From Methanoregulaceae archaeon (GTDB taxonomy: Archaea; Halobacteriota; Methanomicrobia; Methanomicrobiales; Methanospirillaceae), in assembly GCA_028679325.1 (NCBI GenBank), contig JAJRBS010000137.1, positions 1-9,932 of the forward strand: DNA of 9,932 bases. The letters run 5' to 3'. Numbering within the stretch: the stretch's first letter is position 1; every line of letters starts with the position of its first letter. Below the pieces are notes generated by a model that ran no database searches, was not told the origin of the DNA, and was given only the letters and a program-made list of their open reading frames with translations. Shown here piece by piece: positions 6,824 through 9,932 of this stretch. The position numbers and the translations under genes are program-made.

Positions 6824-6847
6824 GTTTGGGCTCCTGTTTTCCCAAAC
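6824..6847. repeat. Inverted repeat in the leader of the glutamate-synthase-like gene
   Basis: GTTTGGG (6824-6830) and CCCAAAC (6841-6847) are perfect 7-bp arms around a 10-nt spacer. They lie between the likely TATA box and the start codon, roughly at the predicted transcript start. It could be an operator or an RNA hairpin. It does not match the NrpR nitrogen operators I know (GGAA-N6-TTCC or GGTA-N6-TACC). Confidence 0.4.
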
Positions 6848-6872
6848 GTAACATTAATCTCCTTGTTAAACG

Positions 6873-6880
6873 GTTATAAG
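6873..6880 (-). promoter_or_regulatory. Probable TATA box for the glutamate-synthase-like gene
   Basis: The minus strand reads CTTATAAC, about 95 nt before the ATG. The usual spacing puts the transcript start near 6850 with a leader of about 70 nt. A second AT-rich element, ATTATATGG (minus strand, about 6899-6907), lies further upstream and is an alternative. Confidence 0.4.
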
Positions 6881-6912
6881 CGCTTGCCTTCCCCCTCCAT
6901 ATAATTCTTACG

Positions 6913-6930
6913 GTCATTCTTCACAATGAC
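6913..6930. repeat. Inverted repeat between the DUF362 and glutamate-synthase-like genes
   Basis: GTCATT (6913-6918) and AATGAC (6925-6930) form perfect 6-bp arms with a 6-nt loop. It is about 60 nt past the DUF362 stop and 35-55 nt upstream of the TATA element at 6873. It may end the DUF362 transcript (a T5 tract on the minus strand lies at 6952-6956, before it) or be a regulator site. Confidence 0.3.
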
Positions 6931-6991
6931 AGGATCGCAAACCCGACAGACAAAAAGGGGGAAGAGGGTCCAGATCCTTCCTGACTATTGT

Positions 6992-8095
6992 TCAGGACAC
7001 CTCGATGAGGTGGTAATCGGATGAACCAAGTCCAACCTCCTGGGCATACCGGATCTGCAGGAAACCGTCCGTGACGTGCCGCATCCCCCGGAACTTGTCT
7101 TCTCCCCTGCCAAAGTTCGCAGTGAGGTAAGAGTTCCCGAGACCGATCTCCCGGTTGACAAGGTCGAAGCTTGCGGCGTCAATTGCCACAGGGTCCCTTG
7201 ATGCCAGGATACCGATGTCGGGGACGATAGGAGCATCACTCCAGGCCACGCAGTCACAGTCCGGTGTAATGCGGGTGAGGAAGCTGATGTAACCGGCTTT
7301 CTTCTCTTTCGCTGCTCCGAAGGCGTACTCTACTATCCGTTCGGTGAACCGGGGAATCTCGGTCTCCCAGTCGATGTCGATGGCATTTTCCGGACAGACG
7401 GTCATGCACTCGAAGCAGCCGATACAGCGGTCCCGGTCGAGGACAGCTCTGCCATCCTCAAGCCCTATAGCCTGTCTCGGGCAGACCAGCATACACTTCC
7501 CGCATCCAATGCACCGGCCCTCAACGTTCAGGGGACGGGCGGTGTGCTGCTCCTGTTTACCTGCCGGGGGTGAGCATCCCATAGCCAAATTCTTGATCGC
7601 CCCACCGAACCCTGCCACTTCATGACCCTTGAAATGGGTCAGGACGATGAGAGAAGTCACCTCGGCGATATCTCCCGAGATGAGAACTCTTGAGAAATGC
7701 TTCTTCCCGATCTCCACTTCCCGGTAATGCTTCCCTTTCAGTCCGTCAGCGATGATGATGGGCGCACCAACGGTCGCATAGGAGAACCCGTGCCGGATAG
7801 CTGTGGCGATATGATCAACGGCATCCCCCCGGCTGCCGAGGTAAAGGGTATTCGAATCGGTCAGAAATGGTTTTCCACCGTGTTCCCTGACCTTTTCCAC
7901 CACCTGCCGGACAAAGGAAGGATTGATGTAGGAGTCGTTTCCTTCTTCACCGAAGTGGATCTTGATGGCAGCGGGGCCACCCGGTTCGATGCATTCACCA
8001 AGCCCCGCAATATCAAAAAGCCCCCGGACCTTGGCCTCGGTATTCTGCCCGGGGTCACGAGCACGCAGCCCGGCGAAATAGACCTCGCTTCCCAT
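6992..8095 (-). CDS. DUF362 family protein with two 4Fe-4S clusters
   Basis: A 367-residue DUF362-type iron-sulfur protein. The N-terminal part holds family features KIHFGEEGN (45-53), LTDSNTLY (78-85) and THFKGHEVAGFGGAIKNLAM (153-172). A ferredoxin-like insert then carries two clusters: Cys195, Cys198, Cys201, Cys205 and Cys224, Cys227, Cys230, Cys234 (each C-x2-C-x2-C-x3-C), followed by Pro residues typical of 4Fe-4S ferredoxins. A DCDC pair (279-282) and the conserved DPVAIDAASFDL (301-312) follow. The family is common in methanogens and anaerobes; its biochemical role is not established, though an electron-transfer role is likely. No signal peptide is present. The ATG at 8095 has GGGAG (8102-8106) 6 nt upstream. 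It follows the ferritin gene by 78 nt on the same strand. Confidence 0.92.
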   Translation of the reverse strand: MGSEVYFAGLRARDPGQNTEAKVRGLFDIAGLGECIEPGGPAAIKIHFGEEGNDSYINPSFVRQVVEKVREHGGKPFLTDSNTLYLGSRGDAVDHIATAIRHGFSYATVGAPIIIADGLKGKHYREVEIGKKHFSRVLISGDIAEVTSLIVLTHFKGHEVAGFGGAIKNLAMGCSPPAGKQEQHTARPLNVEGRCIGCGKCMLVCPRQAIGLEDGRAVLDRDRCIGCFECMTVCPENAIDIDWETEIPRFTERIVEYAFGAAKEKKAGYISFLTRITPDCDCVAWSDAPIVPDIGILASRDPVAIDAASFDLVNREIGLGNSYLTANFGRGEDKFRGMRHVTDGFLQIRYAQEVGLGSSDYHLIEVS

Positions 8096-8161
8096 TAAAA
8101 ACTCCCGGTGTAGGGTTGTTCACATCGAAGCCTTAAGATTACCGCCCCGGCTCCAGGCAGG

Positions 8162-8168
8162 AAAAAAA
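8162..8168 (-). terminator. T7 tract after the ferritin gene
   Basis: On the minus strand, seven consecutive T lie 5 nt after the ferritin stop codon, the typical form of an archaeal intrinsic terminator. It suggests at least partial termination before the DUF362 gene. Confidence 0.5.
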
Positions 8169-8173
8169 GGGAG

Positions 8174-8662
8174 TTATTCTCTCTTTCCGATAATGTGGTC
8201 AAGGTGAAAGAGGATCCCTGGTTTGTCACCCATCATGGTGATCTGGGCCAGTATCTCGCTGGCATTGGCTTCCTCTTCGACCTGCTCCTTTACAAACCAG
8301 CCAAGGAAGTTCTGGGTGGCATAGTCTTTCTCCTTGACGGCGAGGTCCATGAGAGAATTGATCATCCCGGTGACCTTCTGCTCGTGGGCGTAGGAATGCT
8401 CGAAGACCGCACCCGCGGACTTCCATGGGGTCTTCGGTGCCTCGATCACGGGGAATTTCGGCGATCCCTGCTGCTCGATGATATAGTCATAGATCTTCAT
8501 GCCATGGGCAAGTTCTTCTTTCGACTGAATCCTCATCCACCTGGCAAACCCCCGCAGGGGGACAGACTCAAAGTAAGCGGCCATGGCCAGATAGAGATAC
8601 GAGGAGTAGAGCTCGGCATTGAACTGCTTGTTCAGTGCGTCTTCAACGGTTTTTTTCAACAT
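8174..8662 (-). CDS. ftnA: Non-heme ferritin (FtnA type)
   Basis: A 162-residue ferritin, which oxidises Fe(II) and stores it as a mineral inside a 24-subunit shell in the cytoplasm, protecting against iron-driven oxidative damage. The ligand residues fall at the same numbers as in Escherichia coli FtnA: Glu17, Glu50, His53, Glu94, Gln127 and Glu130 for the ferroxidase centre, and Glu49, Glu126 and Glu129 for the third iron site. Tyr24 is also present. The length fits a full four-helix bundle plus the short C-terminal helix. There is no heme-ligand methionine evident, so it is not called a bacterioferritin. The ATG has AGGAGT (8670-8675) 7 nt upstream. A DUF362 iron-sulfur protein lies downstream, behind a T7 tract. 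Confidence 0.96.
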   Translation of the reverse strand: MLKKTVEDALNKQFNAELYSSYLYLAMAAYFESVPLRGFARWMRIQSKEELAHGMKIYDYIIEQQGSPKFPVIEAPKTPWKSAGAVFEHSYAHEQKVTGMINSLMDLAVKEKDYATQNFLGWFVKEQVEEEANASEILAQITMMGDKPGILFHLDHIIGKRE

Positions 8663-8700
8663 AGAAAAGACTCCTGACGTGCCAGAGCTTGGTTTGGTTT

Positions 8701-8710
8701 CTTTTAATGC
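8701..8710 (-). promoter_or_regulatory. Possible TATA-like element for the ferritin gene
   Basis: The minus strand reads GCATTAAAAG, preceded by a purine-rich GAAA that could serve in TFB binding. It lies about 40 nt before the ATG, giving a predicted leader of about 20 nt that would still include the ribosome-binding site. The match to a TATA box is modest. Confidence 0.3.
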
Positions 8711-8776
8711 TTTCGACTGGCGTTAACGGGAGAGTAAACGCTGACCTCATGGCTTACAGCGCCGGGAGTTCTGTGG

Positions 8777-8799
8777 CGTGCCCGTCCGGGCAAGGCACG
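8777..8799. repeat. Nested GC-rich inverted repeats upstream of the sensor gene promoter
   Basis: TGCCCG-TC-CGGGCA (8779-8792) is a near-palindrome. An overlapping pair, CGTGCC (8777-8782) and GGCACG (8794-8799), gives a second possible pairing. They lie 15-35 nt upstream of the TATA box at 8814, inside the ferritin/sensor divergent gap, so an activator or repressor site is possible. Confidence 0.3.
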
Positions 8800-8813
8800 A
8801 TGGGGTGCAGGGA

Positions 8814-8822
8814 TTTTTATAA
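8814..8822 (+). promoter_or_regulatory. Probable TATA box for the sensor gene and its leader ORF
   Basis: TTTTTATAA on the plus strand. With usual archaeal spacing the transcript would start near 8843-8846. That is a few bases before the ATG at 8851 and about 100 nt before the sensor gene ATG at 8948. Confidence 0.45.
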
Positions 8823-8850
8823 TGCTGAAAACATCAGATTAAGATAAACC

Positions 8851-8940
8851 ATGCCACCGGCCTGGCCGGGCGATATTCTGGGGAAAATCTTTCGCAGTTT
8901 CAGGTCGGTTCGATGGGTCTGGTCTGGTTTTTTTGGGTGA
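8851..8940 (+). CDS. Possible 29-codon leader ORF before the sensor gene
   Basis: An ATG at 8851 opens a 29-residue frame ending at TGA 8938-8940. The predicted peptide (MPPAWPGDILGKIF, then a basic/aromatic end with four Trp in total in the two parts of the peptide or near it) has no recognised family. The ATG lies at the predicted transcript start of the TATA box at 8814, so it could be translated without a leader. Its stop overlaps the GGGTGA ribosome-binding site of the sensor gene. It is short and may be chance. Confidence 0.22.
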   Translation: MPPAWPGDILGKIFRSFRSVRWVWSGFFG

Positions 8941-8947
8941 CCACAGG

Positions 8948-9932
8948 ATGCCTGGCAAAGGTGCAGAAGATTCCGGATCCATGACCGGGAAGCAGCATGA
9001 CGAGAAGCTGATTCACCAGATCCAGGCAAACGAGCTTCTTTTTGGAATTTTTTTACAGTTTATATCAACCCCCCCTGCCGAGTGCGCATCGCTGTATAAA
9101 AACACCCTCGAGCAGGCGGGTGCTTTCGTGGGCGCTGACCGTCTTTCTCTCATGCTCCTTGTCCCCGGAGGGGCAACAATCTCCCGTATCTATGAATGGT
9201 CGAGAAGCCCGGAAAACGAGATCGCAGGATACCTTGAAGGAACTAGCCTTGAGGGATTCCCGTGGCTTCTTCCAAAACTCCGGAATTCCGAGGTCGTGAT
9301 CGTTCCCGGCATTGATAAGCTCCCCGATGATGCGGCAAGTATACGCAGGTACTGGAAGAACCTTCGGGTCAAGAAAGCGATTGTCCTGCCTCTCATGATT
9401 GAACAGCAGCTGGTCGGGGCGCTCTTTGTGGAGGAGCTTCGCAGGAGAAAGGATTGGGCTATTGAGAACCTCTCTCTCCTGCAGACGCTTGCTGCACTGT
9501 TCGCTGGTATGGAGATCCGGATACGGGATGAGGAGGAGCTTCGCATCAGTGAGGAGAAGTTCAGGACCCTTTTTGAGAACTTTCTCAACCCCGTCTTCAT
9601 AGCCGGTGACGATGGACGGTTTACAGACGCCAACGTTGTAGCCCTCGATTTTATGGAAGAGAGCATGGAGGATGTGACCGCCAAAAAACTGACGGACTGG
9701 ATACCGGGACTGGCCAGCATAATGGCAGGAGCCACGAAGGAAAAAACCACCAGGCCCCGCCTGGTTGAGACTGAATACACAACGCATGGCAGGACGAAGA
9801 CCATGCTCCTCAACGTGGTCCCCTTTCCGGTCAGGGGAAGGATCCTCTACTATGGCATCGGGCAGGATATCACCGAAAGAAAACAGGCCGAGCGCGAGAT
9901 CGCCGACGCACGCCTGTTTCTGGATGGCATAC
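8948..9932 (+). CDS. GAF-PAS sensor protein, probable signal-transduction kinase (partial)
   Basis: The first 328 codons of a gene that runs off the window. A short N-terminal helix is followed by a GAF domain (about 45-190; RVKKAIVLPLMIEQQLVGAL at 140-159 is the typical core, then a helix ending near RDEEELR) and a PAS domain (about 203-311; SEEKFRTLFENF at 201-212, FIAGDDGRFTDAN at 217-229, YYGIGQDITERK at 301-312). A linker (QAEREIADAR) follows and suggests another PAS or a histidine kinase module downstream, which is not visible. No membrane segment is seen, so it probably senses a cytoplasmic signal. The ATG at 8948 has GGGTGA (8935-8940) 7 nt upstream; an in-frame ATG at 8981 is a less likely start. 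The ligand is unknown. Confidence 0.88.
   Translation, partial: MPGKGAEDSGSMTGKQHDEKLIHQIQANELLFGIFLQFISTPPAECASLYKNTLEQAGAFVGADRLSLMLLVPGGATISRIYEWSRSPENEIAGYLEGTSLEGFPWLLPKLRNSEVVIVPGIDKLPDDAASIRRYWKNLRVKKAIVLPLMIEQQLVGALFVEELRRRKDWAIENLSLLQTLAALFAGMEIRIRDEEELRISEEKFRTLFENFLNPVFIAGDDGRFTDANVVALDFMEESMEDVTAKKLTDWIPGLASIMAGATKEKTTRPRLVETEYTTHGRTKTMLLNVVPFPVRGRILYYGIGQDITERKQAEREIADARLFLDGI

Noticed and set aside
6925..7023. 32-codon plus-strand frame starting at ATG 6925
   Set aside because: It overlaps the end of the DUF362 gene antisense, and no ribosome-binding site or promoter is visible.
8195..8677. 160-codon plus-strand open frame opposite ferritin
   Set aside because: The minus strand encodes a ferritin with all metal ligands in place; this frame is its shadow.
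9065..9787. 240-codon minus-strand open frame at the right edge
   Set aside because: The opposite strand encodes clear GAF and PAS motifs through the whole stretch; the minus-strand product has no recognisable domain.
1..9932. CRISPR array, insertion sequence or prophage attachment site
   Set aside because: No regularly spaced direct repeats, transposase or integrase motifs, or terminal repeats were seen on either strand. The tRNA 3' end could be an integration target, but no partial tRNA copy was seen.

Overview
The window looks like chromosomal DNA of a methanogenic euryarchaeon, most likely a member of the Methanomicrobiales (perhaps Methanoregulaceae; the order is an inference from protein resemblance, the family a guess). 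The evidence is a split archaeal RNA polymerase second-largest subunit (separate B'' and B' genes), an archaeal RpoH subunit, TATA-box promoters, strong Shine-Dalgarno sequences on most genes, and moderately GC-rich coding sequence.

Left part (1-3821, all minus strand): an informational block reading right to left, tRNA-Lys(UUU) - rpoH - rpoB2 (B'') - rpoB1 (B') - first four codons of the next gene, probably rpoA1 (A'). The genes are packed tightly: rpoH to rpoB2 is 15 nt, rpoB2 and rpoB1 overlap by ATGA, and rpoB1 is followed within 20 nt by the next start codon. The rpoB2 reading frame extends about 35 conserved residues upstream of the first GTG and appears to start at a CTG codon placed 9 nt after a GAGGGG ribosome-binding site.

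Middle (3822-5190): an AT-rich divergent promoter region, then a plus-strand gene for an unrecognised 385-residue protein. Its N-terminal half resembles the PD-(D/E)XK nuclease core but has valine where the catalytic lysine is normally found. A short hairpin lies in the 31-nt convergent gap that follows.

Right part (5191-8662, minus strand): reading right to left, a ferritin with a complete FtnA-type iron site, a DUF362 protein with two 4Fe-4S motifs, and a stand-alone FMN-binding glutamate-synthase-like protein with an N-terminal four-cysteine motif. They share an iron/redox theme, but each has its own ribosome-binding site, and there are likely promoter or terminator signals between them, so a single operon is not shown.

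Right edge (8663-9932): a divergent intergenic region, a possible 29-codon leader ORF, and the start of a plus-strand GAF-PAS sensor protein that runs off the window.

No mobile element, CRISPR array or obvious novel multi-gene system is visible. The most interesting points are the CTG start of rpoB2, the lysine-less nuclease-like protein, the isolated glutamate-synthase-like protein, and the leader ORF before the sensor gene.
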